A DNA stretch of 64,000 nt from Prorocentrum cordatum (Eukaryota; Sar; Dinophyceae; Prorocentrales; Prorocentraceae): NCBI GenBank assembly GCA_963575745.1, contig CAUYUJ010015294.1, forward strand, positions 635,001-699,000, written 5' to 3'. Every line of letters starts with the position of its first letter. Position 1 is the first letter of the stretch. Made by a program: the position numbers and the translations under genes. The notes beneath the pieces are model-generated. The model ran no database searches. It was not told the DNA's origin and was given only the letters and a program-made list of their open reading frames with translations. This document shows, in pieces, positions 22,696 through 31,740 of the stretch.

Positions 22696-23981
22696 AAATT
22701 TTTCAAAATGCGTTAGGACAGCCGCGTCTGATCAAATGGTACGGAAGGCAATGAGCAATCATAATCATAGCGACACTCTGGGACAAGATTCATCGCAAGA
22801 CAACGGAGGAGAGAGAGAGGATGATGCAGAGGATTGCGGAGGCGGGGGCAAGGAGCGAAAAGAACGGACGATTATAGGGCAGCTTGCTGGGCCGCCTCGA
22901 GGCCATCGCGTCACCGCCTGTGGACGTAACCTTGGAAGGCGCGGGCGCGGGTTCCGGACTCGTTGCGCGCAGACTCGGTCAGCCGCTGCAGCTTCAACCA
23001 GCCCAGCGGCCGAAAACGAAGCAGCGGGCCAGACGATGCGCGGGCATAATGGCCGCGCAAAAATGCCAATTTGAGATTGGCCTGGCCCAAAGATGGCTGC
23101 ACAGGCCAGGGCTTGCTGCTGAGCCGTTCGTCAGCTTGCGGCGCCGCCGGCGGTAGGTCTCAACTGTCTCACCGGCGCCTGGACGCATCTTCATCAAAAT
23201 GCCTACCATATTGCGCTGGACGGCGTTCAACCGGTCGGAGTAAGATTTTTGGTAAGGCCATCTTGGCCACGGGAAAAAAACAACTGGCACAATCGACGAC
23301 CAGAGAAATCGCATCTATGTGGCTTCCGGAGAAGCGAGGGGTCCACTGGAAAGGTTGTCAAAGAAGCTGCGTCACATGCTCCGCTCTGCCTTCTCGAAGC
23401 ATGCCTTGATGCTGCCATTTTTTCCCAACAAATGCCCCAAACATCGCATGACATTGCGATGCTGCCATAACCTCTCAGCAGAAACAGCGGTACGGTAGCC
23501 ACGGCAAGCCAGTGAATTCTTTCGAGTCTTCCCCATACTGTACTCGCCAATCCTCCAGGATGGAGATATCGGCCTCCGGAGAGCAGCTTGGGGTCACAAG
23601 GTTGTCTACATACGTCGCGAGGGCCATGCAGACGCCGTCGGTATTGAATCCTCGCGTCTTCCATTCGGCCCCTCGCTGGAGGGCAGCGTCAAGGAGCGGA
23701 ATTTTCCCAGCGGCGGATGCTGACTTGCTTCCTTGCAGGGCCCCAATGCATCGGCATGGGACCTCGGCAATTGCGCTCCCGACAAGAAGGCTAGCCTTTG
23801 GACAAAGCTGCAGTCACAGAAACGTGGCAGCCAGCAAGACTCCGAACCCGCTCTTCGCCATCAAACTCCTGATGAGATGGGGGCGCAGGTGGTCGCAATA
23901 CTGCTCGATGTCAGCCTGAGCAACCGATGTTTCGGAAAACGTGTCGAAGCCTTTTTCGATGACCATGCCCATGGGGATATA
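22696..23981 (-). mobile_element. RT-bearing insertion in DR-B
   Basis: The boundaries are inferred from the intact DR-B copy at 39,391-39,580, where the left and right flanks are only about 10 bases apart. The insertion of about 1.3 kb contains the RT remnant at 23,960-22,905 and lacks its 5' RT motifs, so it looks 5'-truncated, as is usual for target-primed insertions. No clear target-site duplication or poly(A) is seen. Confidence 0.5.
22905..23960 (-). pseudogene. Reverse transcriptase remnant with YVDN-type motif C
   Basis: Reads in one minus frame from about 23,955 to 23,470, with one stop inside (near 23,825). Motif A is QADIEQYCDHLR (23,918-23,883), where the usual Tyr-Tyr-Asp is Tyr-Cys-Asp. 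Then come a Cys-Ile-Gly-Ala-Leu-Gln-Gly-Ser block (motif B position) and motif C ATYVDNLVT (23,612-23,598). Dinoflagellate RTs of this subgroup, as I recall them, have WVDN at this place, so Asn may be native. The C-terminal part continues in other frames: 23,314-22,994 (LNAVQRNMVGILM, then W..R..NWH) and 23,102-22,911 (TRARAFQGYVHRR), typical of the RT tail. Shifted frames and the stop make it a pseudogene. Confidence 0.75.
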
Positions 23982-24110
23982 CCCCCCCTAGATGGGGATA
24001 GATGCTGCTACCTTCGAGTTTCGAGGGGCATATCCCCAACGGGGGTGGTGGGCTGGTGGGGAACGGGATGGGGATGGGGATGAGGATTGGCTACACGATA
24101 CTAAAGAGGG
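23982..24110. repeat. Right part of interrupted dispersed repeat DR-B
   Basis: CCCCCCCTAGATGGGGATA, TTTCGAGGGGCATATCCCC and a GGGATGGGGATG run match 39,448-39,560 in the same orientation. Confidence 0.7.
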
Positions 24111-26690
24111 GCGGGAGGGGGAGGGCGAGAACGGGGCGGGAATGGGCGAGCTCTTTGCGACGCACAGCGACATACTAGTACGATGCGTCCTCATCGGAGG
24201 CGTGCGTCCGACCTGACCAAATGGTACAGCCATCTCGTATTATATCGCTTCCCGAGCGGTACGGCCAGAAAGCGCCCGCCACGTAGCACATACAGTCAAA
24301 ACTGATAGTAAGGACGCACGATAACGATGCAAGGGCCTTGGACGGCCGTGGCGACACCTTTCGAGCGGGGCGTGGCCAACGAAAGTAGCCATGGATGGGC
24401 CGAAGGGAAAAGATGCAAGGAAAACCTTGGAAACCCCCTCATCCTTATTATCAGAGTTGACTATTCTAGAAGATTTCTTGGCGCGCGCGTCCCCCCCGTG
24501 GGGGCGACGCGCACTTAGTATTAGTATGATTGTGTGACGCCTGGAGTCGGTTTCCTGCTGCTCGTGCGCAGCCCGCACGTCCTCGCGGCGGCACTCCGTG
24601 GAGGTCTGCACGATCTGAGCAGCTTACCTCCTCGCTCGTCCCGTTCGGCCACTCCTCTTCCTCTGCGCCCTGACCTGCTCCGGCGCGCCCCGCCTCTGGC
24701 CCGACTGGCGCCCGACCGCTTCTCGCACAACTGCGCCCGCTGACTCGAAATGCTCGTGGCTCTTTGTGCGAGGGCCCTGCTCGCGACCGGCCCCCCGTGC
24801 CGTGCACCGCGGCCCCCTCGCCCGTGCTCGTCCTCGGGCTCGTCCCGCCAGCAGGCCCTCGACGAGCCGGGCGCGCGAGAGCGAGCAGGCTGACCGGAGC
24901 GAAGGCCCGCGTGCGGCCGATCTCGGACGGAGACTTCTGGGGCTCGCTCGCTCTCGCTTGCCCGCGCTCTGCGCTGCCGATCCCCGGCGCCCCTCTCAAG
25001 TGCTGAGCTCCAGCAGTGCCGCTGCACCCCAGGGGTGCTCTGGCCAGTCACAGTTCTGCTGTCATAAGCCTTGGATCGGATAGGGAAGGATGCCAGGATG
25101 CCCCTGTACGGGGTCGATTTCCCGAACCCAACGTGGACTTCATCTCAAAGCTGCGACAGTGACAGACAGGGGAGCTGGCGCGGACTTTGCGGAGAAGGCG
25201 TGGTATACAGGAACATATACATCACCAGAAGGCATCATGTATGCCTGAGAAGATACGATGAAGATCTATGTGATGTCTACGTCAAGCAGTCAATCGACAC
25301 ATAGGCGAGGATGCGGAGCATGGTCCTTGAGCCAAAGACCCAGCAGCAGCGACCATCAGTGGGTGGCTGACTTCCCCGTCGCAAAGAAGTCTGGTGTCCG
25401 CTCTGATAGAGGCCTCAGGCTGTCCTCTCAGGGCAGGTGTCCGGGTAAGGCAGAACGCCAAGTCAAGGGCTGTATCAAGTGCACAGCTGCATGGTCTGCG
25501 AACACTTCAAATCTAATGGCACCTGGCGCTCCCAAAAGAACTCCAAATGTTGTCTGGTTTTGGGGGGTCTGATTTGAGTTGTCTTGCAAAGTTCCCGCGG
25601 TTCTGGGCAAAAGGCTGCCCGGTCAAGGACCAGCTGGGAGGGTTGTGACCCCCTCCCTTTTACTACGAAATGTGGAATAAGCCTGCTTCAAAGCGATCTG
25701 CTAGATGCAACGCCGACCAAGAACTCCCGACGTTCTGTGCCCCTTGCTCCTCCCGACCCGCTCCCCGCGACTCCTCCCCATCGCGCCTCCTTCCATTGGA
25801 AGCGTGGAAATGGGCACCAACACCAACACAGGGGGTTGCCTCAACCGAGAAAAATGATCCTGGATGTTGGTGCTGGTGGAAATCTTTCGGCCACCTAGGA
25901 AACCCGGCGATTGCCACAATCACCCAGATCGGGATCACCTGTCCTCGGTGGAGGCACAGTGGTGTCAACCTCGAGGCCCCACCCGTTCACCGATCACACA
26001 ATCGACTCAAACGCATGACCCGCGCCGCAAGACCTCCTGGGGCACGCCGAAGAAACTGGAAGGTCAGGCTTCCGCAAAAGAAAAAAAAATCCACGCGCCG
26101 CCAGGGGTCCAAGGTTTAACGGGTCGCCGCGCAGAGGGACCCCCCCGCGGAAGGAACAAAAGAAATCGGGCCCGCGGGCTTGGGGGGTCCAGGCATGAGT
26201 CGGGGAGGTGCTATTCCCCGTAACTGTTCCCTGTCGCACCTCCCTCCTCACCAATCATGACCATGAGAATCGCAATTGGCAAAGACTACAAAAAGACGGA
26301 AGGCAGACCCGTTTCAGAATGGCGCTCGCGCCCTAGCGCCGCGCACATTCGCCTGGGAAGCAGGGGCCCGGCACAACGCTGCTTAAAACGCGCTTGCTTT
26401 TAGAACAAACAACCAAACGACATCGAAACTTTAAAACAAAAGTTTAGAAAGCTACGGGTGCAAAACGAAAACAATAATGAAACGATGCCGCCATCCAGCG
26501 AGACAACAAAACGAACAACGAAACGAACTCCACAGACCACGTTGGAAGCACAACGGATAACGAAACAATGACATGGAAAGATGGCTGAGGACGGGGCAGC
26601 ATTGGATGGGGTTTGGGGCCAAGGCGAGCGAGAGGGGCGAGGTTCTGACTGGGGCTCGACGCAAACAAAACGACACAATAAAACAAACTA
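24111..26690. other. No gene recognised
   Basis: Mostly unique. At 24,500-25,050 a very GC-rich part gives Arg/Ala/Gly frames of up to 177 codons in all frames without motifs. At 25,080-26,260 the composition is more balanced but no frame exceeds about 150 codons and none is recognised. Confidence 0.45.
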
Positions 26691-27320
26691 AAACAGCAAA
26701 AAGCGAATCAAAGCTGCGGCGAGGGACACAAGGCCAGGGCTAGGGCGAGGAGCGGGATCTAATTAGAGGCTTCTGCGAACAAGCGAAACAACAAAACAAC
26801 GAAACGAAAAACGAACCAGGGCCGCGGCGAGGGCTACAAGGCCAGGGCTAAGGCGAGGGGCGAGGTCCTGTTTGAGGCTCGTGCGAAAACAAGGGAGAAA
26901 ACGAAACGATAAATAAACCAGGGCTTCTGCGAGGGCTAGGGGCGAGGTTGCGTTTGAGGACTGTGCGAAAACAAACGAACAAAACATCACGAAACCCGAA
27001 CCTGCGGCGAAGGCTGCAGGACGGGCTAAGGCGAGGGGCGCGGTCCCGTTTGAGGCTTTTGCGAAACAAACGAACAAAACAACACGAAAACCGAACCAAG
27101 GCTGCAGCGAGGGCTGCAGGGCCAGGGCTAGGGGCGAGGTCCCGATTGAGGCCTTTACGAAAACAAGCGAAGCACGAAACGAACAATTAACCATAGCTGC
27201 GGCGAGGGCCACAGGGCCAGGGCTTAGGCGAGGAGCGAGGCCCTGCTTGAGGTTTGTGCGAAAGCTGACGAAAAACCAAACGAAAAACGAACCAGGCCTG
27301 CGGCGAGGGCTACAGGGCCA
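26690..27320. repeat. ~90-98-bp tandem array (about seven copies)
   Basis: Units carry GGGCTA.GGCGAGG.GC.AGGTCC, a GTTTGAGGCT.TGCGAAA part and an A-rich AACAAACGAACAAAACAAC part. Markers fall near 26,848, 26,936, 27,028, 27,126 and 27,224. The A-rich half and GC-rich half alternate sharply. Open frames over it are not genes. Confidence 0.85.
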
Positions 27321-28575
27321 AGGTGAGAAGTACACGTTCCAGGCCGCCCGATGCGCTCAGGCCACACGCGTAGGCTTTTCTCATAGAGTCCGCGGGCTCA
27401 TGGCATTCCGAAGGAAAATGCTTTCCGCAGCGACAGTCTGGGTAGAACTTCGCCCCAGAGCCTCCCTATGGCCTCCAGCCCTCTCTCAGACTCTGCGCCA
27501 GCCCCCATCACTCCGCTCGCTGATGGATCTGGGCCGCAACGCGGCTGGATCATGCGCAATGGCCCGTATCACAGAAACCTGTTGACGAGAACCCCCGTAC
27601 TTCGCAGGATGGGCGCTTATAGAGGAACAGAAATCGGCATAAACATAAACTTTCGGAGGTCTGCGTGATTTTCTTGGATCCGCGCTCATATTGGTTCCTG
27701 GACAATGAGAAGCCCGCGTGTAATGCGCTGTGCTGAACTCCTGATTTCGTGCTCCATGATCAAAAAGGAGCGAGGAAGGCCCGACCCTGGGGTCTATCTG
27801 ATGCATTTTTTCATCCAGGATCCGTTTCTGACGGTCCTGGGGCCTGAAAGCGGCCTCTGGAGGCCGGAAAAGGGAAAACACCTTTCCAAACCCAGCACCT
27901 CGGAAGTGACTACTTACCAGACCACCCAAACCTAACCCGAAGACCCGAATTTAGGGGTGCGGGTTCCACGTGTGGTTTTTCAATGTTCCCCGACGCCACC
28001 CCCACTGGGAATGGAGTTGGGGCCTTCGGGTTGGGTTGGTGTGGTTTGGTGGGTGGTGAAGGCATGCCCGCCCTTCCTGCTGGCAGGAACCAGTACTGGG
28101 CCATCTCAGACTCCCAGACGGCTCGAAGGAGGAGGGTCGGAGGACAGCGACTTTGGGGCATCGAGCTCGCGTCGGGCTCCATGATATAAGCTGCGGCGAA
28201 TTTGAATCGGGGTGGTGGCGAACCGCGGTTCAGCGACTCCGAAGGGTGTTGTTAGCAAAGGGTGTGTTTCGCAACTGGCACTCTGGGGGAAACCCCTGGG
28301 GGGCGGGCGGGGACCTCGACAGAGCTCTCCACCGCACCCCGAGGAGTCCCGACGAAGACAATGTCGTGCCCCCCTGGACCCTAACGGCGCCGATCGCAAA
28401 CAACACCCCACCGGCCACCGTAACCACACCTTTTGTAGTCGCCGAGGGCTGGTGGCGAACCGCGATGCCCCTTCCGAGATAGCCCAGGGCGGGCACCGCC
28501 TGAAAGGCCGCCGCTGATGCACGCGGCGCTGCTCGGAGGCTGGCCATCCTGCCGGCTCGCAGCAGGGAGCCGCTC
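27321..28575. other. No gene recognised; contains half fold-back element
   Basis: At 27,636-27,695 GGCATAAACATAAACTTTCGG followed by TTTTCTTGGATC matches one arm of the fold-back family (FB) without the partner arm. The rest has no motif-bearing frame. Confidence 0.5.
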
Positions 28576-28577
28576 CT

Positions 28578-28745
28578 CTGAGGCCTCCTCCTCCTCCTCC
28601 TCCTCCTCCTCCTCCTCCTCCTCCTCCTCCTCCCCCTCCTTCTCATGTTCCTCCTCCTGGTGTTCCTCGAGTTCCTCCTCCTCCTCCTCTTCCTCTTCCT
28701 CCTCCTCCTCCTCGTCCTCTTCCTCCTCCTCGTCCTCCTCCTCCT
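28578..28745. repeat. (CTC)n microsatellite
   Basis: About 55 CTC/TTC/CTG triplets; frames of poly-Ser and poly-Leu are artefacts. Confidence 0.9.
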
Positions 28746-28920
28746 ATGGGGCCCACTCCTCCCTCATGCTCGGGGGAACAACCTAGCCAGACCTCCAATG
28801 TCTCGAGAAACTCGAGGCGAACATGTTTCTCCGTTTTCGGGCTCTTGGGGCCCTCGCCGGGTCAAGAGACCTCCCAAAAAACGACTCGGAATGAAAGGCC
28901 GGTCTCGGGGAAGCGAGGTT

Positions 28921-28975
28921 TTGGAACAAACAATGACATGAACAGAACATTTCGGAGGTCCGCGCGCTTTTCTAC
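28921..28975. repeat. Half fold-back element arm
   Basis: CATTTCGGAGGTCCGCGCG matches the arm at 40,311-40,330, without a partner arm nearby. No gene is seen from 28,750 to 29,225. Confidence 0.45.
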
Positions 28976-29224
28976 ATTGCAAGTACGAGACAGTATCGAA
29001 CCAAACCGACACGGCACATTGTCAGAGAACACGAATCACGCTTTCCTACAACTCGCCATCGCTTGGACGTCCATTCCCCGTTGTTTCGGTTTCGCGCGTC
29101 TTTTCTCGCATGGTGATCCAAAATGCTCCTCGATAGTCTCTGCCGGAAAAAAAACCTGACCGGACAATAACGGGAAACGTCCTTTTGTGTCCTGGGCTTA
29201 TGAGATATCCTACGTTCTTAATAT

Positions 29225-29560
29225 GCGCTGCGCAAGTCTGCCGTGGCGTGCGTGCGTTTGCGCGTGCGCGTGCGTGCGTGGAACATGTGCAAAAACGTCC
29301 GTGCGTGGTGGTCTGCGGCACTGCTGTGTTGTGCCGTGCTGCTCTGCCGTACTCCTGCGTTCTGAGTGAACGTATGCTGCCTCCCTGTGTGTGCGTGTGT
29401 GCGTGTGTGTGTGTGTGCGTGTGGATGTGTCTGTGTCAATGTGTACGTGTGCGTGTGTCGGTGTGTGCGTGTGCCGGTGTGTGCGTGTGCCGGTGTGTGC
29501 GTGTGCCTGTGTGCGTGTGCCTGTGCGTGCCGCTGTGTGAATAGATGTTCTGGGTGGTCT
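29225..29560. repeat. GTGTGC / GTGCGTG simple-sequence array
   Basis: GTGCGTGC runs (29,240-29,285) pass into GTGTGC(CGGT)-type repeats (29,385-29,540). It joins the 20-bp minisatellite just before element A. Cys/Val-rich frames are artefacts. Confidence 0.85.
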
Positions 29561-29752
29561 GCCGTACTCCTGCGTGTTAAAGTTAAAATTAAAGACGGGG
29601 CCTTCAAGGCTAAAGGGAAAGGGAAACCCCTTCGAAACCAAAACGGGGCGGCCCCTGCGGGCCTGGGCAGGCGGAAGGGCCAAACCCCTTCAGACGCCCA
29701 CCCCCCCCACCGAGGCGAGACCAGATCTACGTGCAGAATGCAACTGCACGCC

Positions 29753-31060
29753 TCACTCAGCCTGGCCGAAGACCTGAGCCGCCTCGAGCAACCGCAACCC
29801 CTCGGCCAGATCGCCGCTCAGGATTGCCGCCTGGGCCGCCTCGGCCGCAGCCAGCCGCTCCTGCGCACGCGCGCCAGGGGCATCGGCCTCGAGGCTGCTT
29901 TCAGCGTCCTCGCGCCTGGAGCCCGTGCGCTCCAGCCAGGCAGCGTGCGCAAGCTCGCACTCCGCGGCCTGCTCGCTGCCGTCCGAGAACTCGTCGCGCA
30001 GGAACTGCCCGTGCTCAGACCCGAGATCCTCGAACTCCGAGTCCCCCACGAAGCTGTCCTCGCTCTCGGCAGTCGCCGCGCGGTTCGGCCGCCGCGCCGA
30101 GCAACGCGCCGCCGTGGCGCGATCCTCCTCGGGCTCGCAGCCGTAGACAGCGACGACACCACGCGCAGCCAAGGCCGCCGCGAGCCCCATGCCGTGCTCC
30201 TCGGCATCTGGACAACCCGCACCTCCGAGGCGGACGCCGAGGGCGCGGGACTCGGCCAAGTCCAGGAGCGACTCAAGTCCCGACTTCGGCCCCTTGGCCG
30301 CACGCGCCACCGCCGCCACCGAGAAGCCGTCCAGGAACGAAACGAACACGCCCTCCGAGCTCGAGTGGCCATCGCCCGCGGCGCAGTCGACGCTGTCCGC
30401 GACCAGGGGCGGCTCCATGATCTCCTCCGCCTCGGTGCTCTCGGCGCCGACCTCGCTGCAGCCCTGCTCGGCCAGCTGCGCCACGCCGAGCTCCTCCAGC
30501 AGCGCGGCCCAGCGCGCCCACTCGGGGAGGTGCGGCTGGGCGCTAGACCGCAGCGGGGCCCTCGCGGCCGCCGCTCGGGCGCTGGGCAGCCGCGCTGGCG
30601 CCTCGGCCACGCAGGCATCCAATGCGCACCCAATCGGCGGCTGCACTTCGCAGACGCAGGTCTCCACCTCACACGCAATGGCACTCTGCGCCGCGCCGCC
30701 GCGCCCATCACCGGGAAGGGGCCCTCCTGGGAGGCGCGGCCCGCGATGAGCCCTGCGCCATGCCTGCGGCGGGGCGTCTGCCGACGGGCAGCGCTCGGCA
30801 TGCCGCGCGACGTTCCGCCGCAGCCGCTGCGCCCTGGTTTCGCGGCGTCCGCGGACGCGCGCAACCAAGGCGGGCCGCGCGATGGCTTCGCGGCGGCGGG
30901 CCTCCGCCTCCGGGGCGTCGCCGCGCGAACCGCACTCCAGCTGCGCCTGGAGGCAGGCGATGACTTCCTTCGCCTCCCGCAGCCCCCTCTCAAGCCGTCT
31001 CACCAGGTTGTCCGCCGCCCAGCGGGCCGCCGCGACACCGGTGAGCACGTCCCGCACCAT
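29753..31060 (-). CDS. Hypothetical acidic protein, 435 codons, in retroposon A
   Basis: Function unknown and no domain recognised. The ATG at 31,060-31,058 (MVRDVLTGVAAARWAADN) is chosen because it is the first in frame after the SL relict; the longer open frame upstream only reads the minisatellite. The N-terminal ~90 residues are Arg/Ala/Glu-rich with coiled-coil character. The middle has a Cys-rich patch (CEVETCVCEV near residue 150). The C-terminal half is Glu/Asp/Ala-rich and acidic. The stop TGA is at 29,755-29,753. Other frames of the stretch look like Arg/Ser-rich shifted readings, which supports this one. A related copy in element C keeps VADSV..AAGDGHS and SLLD.AE.RALGVRLG, so selection or a recent common source is possible. 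Confidence 0.5.
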   Translation of the reverse strand: MVRDVLTGVAAARWAADNLVRRLERGLREAKEVIACLQAQLECGSRGDAPEAEARRREAIARPALVARVRGRRETRAQRLRRNVARHAERCPSADAPPQAWRRAHRGPRLPGGPLPGDGRGGAAQSAIACEVETCVCEVQPPIGCALDACVAEAPARLPSARAAAARAPLRSSAQPHLPEWARWAALLEELGVAQLAEQGCSEVGAESTEAEEIMEPPLVADSVDCAAGDGHSSSEGVFVSFLDGFSVAAVARAAKGPKSGLESLLDLAESRALGVRLGGAGCPDAEEHGMGLAAALAARGVVAVYGCEPEEDRATAARCSARRPNRAATAESEDSFVGDSEFEDLGSEHGQFLRDEFSDGSEQAAECELAHAAWLERTGSRREDAESSLEADAPGARAQERLAAAEAAQAAILSGDLAEGLRLLEAAQVFGQAE

Positions 31061-31100
31061 TCTGCCCAAGCGCCCGCGCGCGGCGCGCGCCCGAGCAAGG

Positions 31101-31121
31101 CTTGAGCCAAAATGGCTACGG
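31101..31121 (-). other. Spliced-leader relict, complete 21-nt match
   Basis: In minus sense the bases read CCGTAGCC, ATTTTGGC, TCAAG without mismatch to the conserved dinoflagellate SL (DCCGTAGCC..GGCTCAAG); only the variable first base (D) is C. No GT splice donor follows, and coding sequence does, so this is a relict in a retroposed cDNA and not an SL RNA gene. Confidence 0.9.
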
Positions 31122-31123
31122 GG

Positions 31124-31500
31124 TACTCCTGCGTGTTCTGCCATGTTTCTATGTGTTCTGCCGTGCTCCTGTATTCTGACATGGTCCTGCTTTGCCATGC
31201 TCCTGCGTGTTCTGCCGTGCTCCTGCGTGAGTTCTGCAATGCTCCTGTGTGTTCTGCCGTGCTCCTGCTTATTCTGCCGTGCTCCCATGTGTTTTGTATA
31301 ATATGCCGCGCTCCTGTATGTTCTGCCGAGCTCCTGTGTGTTCTGCCGTGCTCCCTTGTATTATGTGTGCTGCCGTGCGCCTCGTGCTCCTGCGTGGTCT
31401 GCCGTGCTCCTGTGTGTTACTAGTGCGTGTTCTGCCGCGTGTTCTGCCGTGATCCTGCGTTCTCTGCCGGGCTCCTGTGTGTTCTGCCGTGCTCCTGTGC
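31124..31500. repeat. 20-bp minisatellite M20 (TTCTGCCGTGCTCCTGTGTG)
   Basis: About 18 units, some reduced or with TATGT and CGTG variants. The same unit flanks elements A, B and C (also 29,560-29,575, 31,541-31,570, 34,670-34,840, 35,000-35,158 and 35,771-35,960). It seems to be the pre-existing array into which they were inserted. Confidence 0.85.
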
Positions 31501-31502
31501 GA

Positions 31503-31540
31503 GTTAAAGTTAAAGTTAAAGACGGGGCCTTAAAGGCGAA
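31503..31540 (-). mobile_element. Severely 5'-truncated retroposon end
   Basis: Only the shared 3' block is present (minus sense: GCCTTTAAGGCCCCGTC then TTTAACTTTAACTTTAAC), with minisatellite on both sides. A dead-on-arrival insertion of this length is typical for target-primed reverse transcription. Confidence 0.65.
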
Positions 31541-31740
31541 GCTCCTGTGTGAGTCCTGCCGTGCTCCTGTGTTAAAATTAAAGACGGGGCCTTCAAGGCA
31601 ACCGGTGGCCAGGAAAACAGGGACAGGGCCGGACGGGGCCCACGTTCCCGAGAGAAGCCGAGTCCCAAGCGAGCACCGAGGGCGACGGAAGCCCACACAC
31701 CACGGGGAGCAGCTGGCGCGAGCCTCACCGATGCACATCT

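Larger units (their letters stand above)
29576..31121 (-). mobile_element. Retroposon A: SL-headed, (TTTAAC)n-tailed insertion
   Basis: The 5' end (minus sense) is the SL relict at 31,121-31,101. A 40-base leader, a 435-codon frame and a ~140-base 3' region follow, and it ends with GGCCTTGAAGGCCCCGTC and TTTAA(T)TTTAACTTTAAC at 29,610-29,576. Both flanks are the same 20-bp minisatellite. This is the structure of an SL-trans-spliced mRNA copied back into DNA. The 3' end is a TTTAAC microsatellite, not poly(A), which is known from CR1/L2-like LINE tails, so a LINE with tail recognition may have supplied the RT (inference). Confidence 0.75.

Noticed and set aside
24466-25051. Arg/Ala-rich minus-strand frames of 176-177 codons
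   Set aside because: Two overlapping frames of the same composition, no motif; expected in DNA of this GC.
25326-25336. CTTGAGCCAAA, half of an SL relict (minus sense)
   Set aside because: Only 11 bases match and no coding frame follows; chance or too decayed to support.
31101-31121. SL RNA gene
   Set aside because: No GT donor after the leader and no Sm-like site or short ncRNA body; a coding frame follows.
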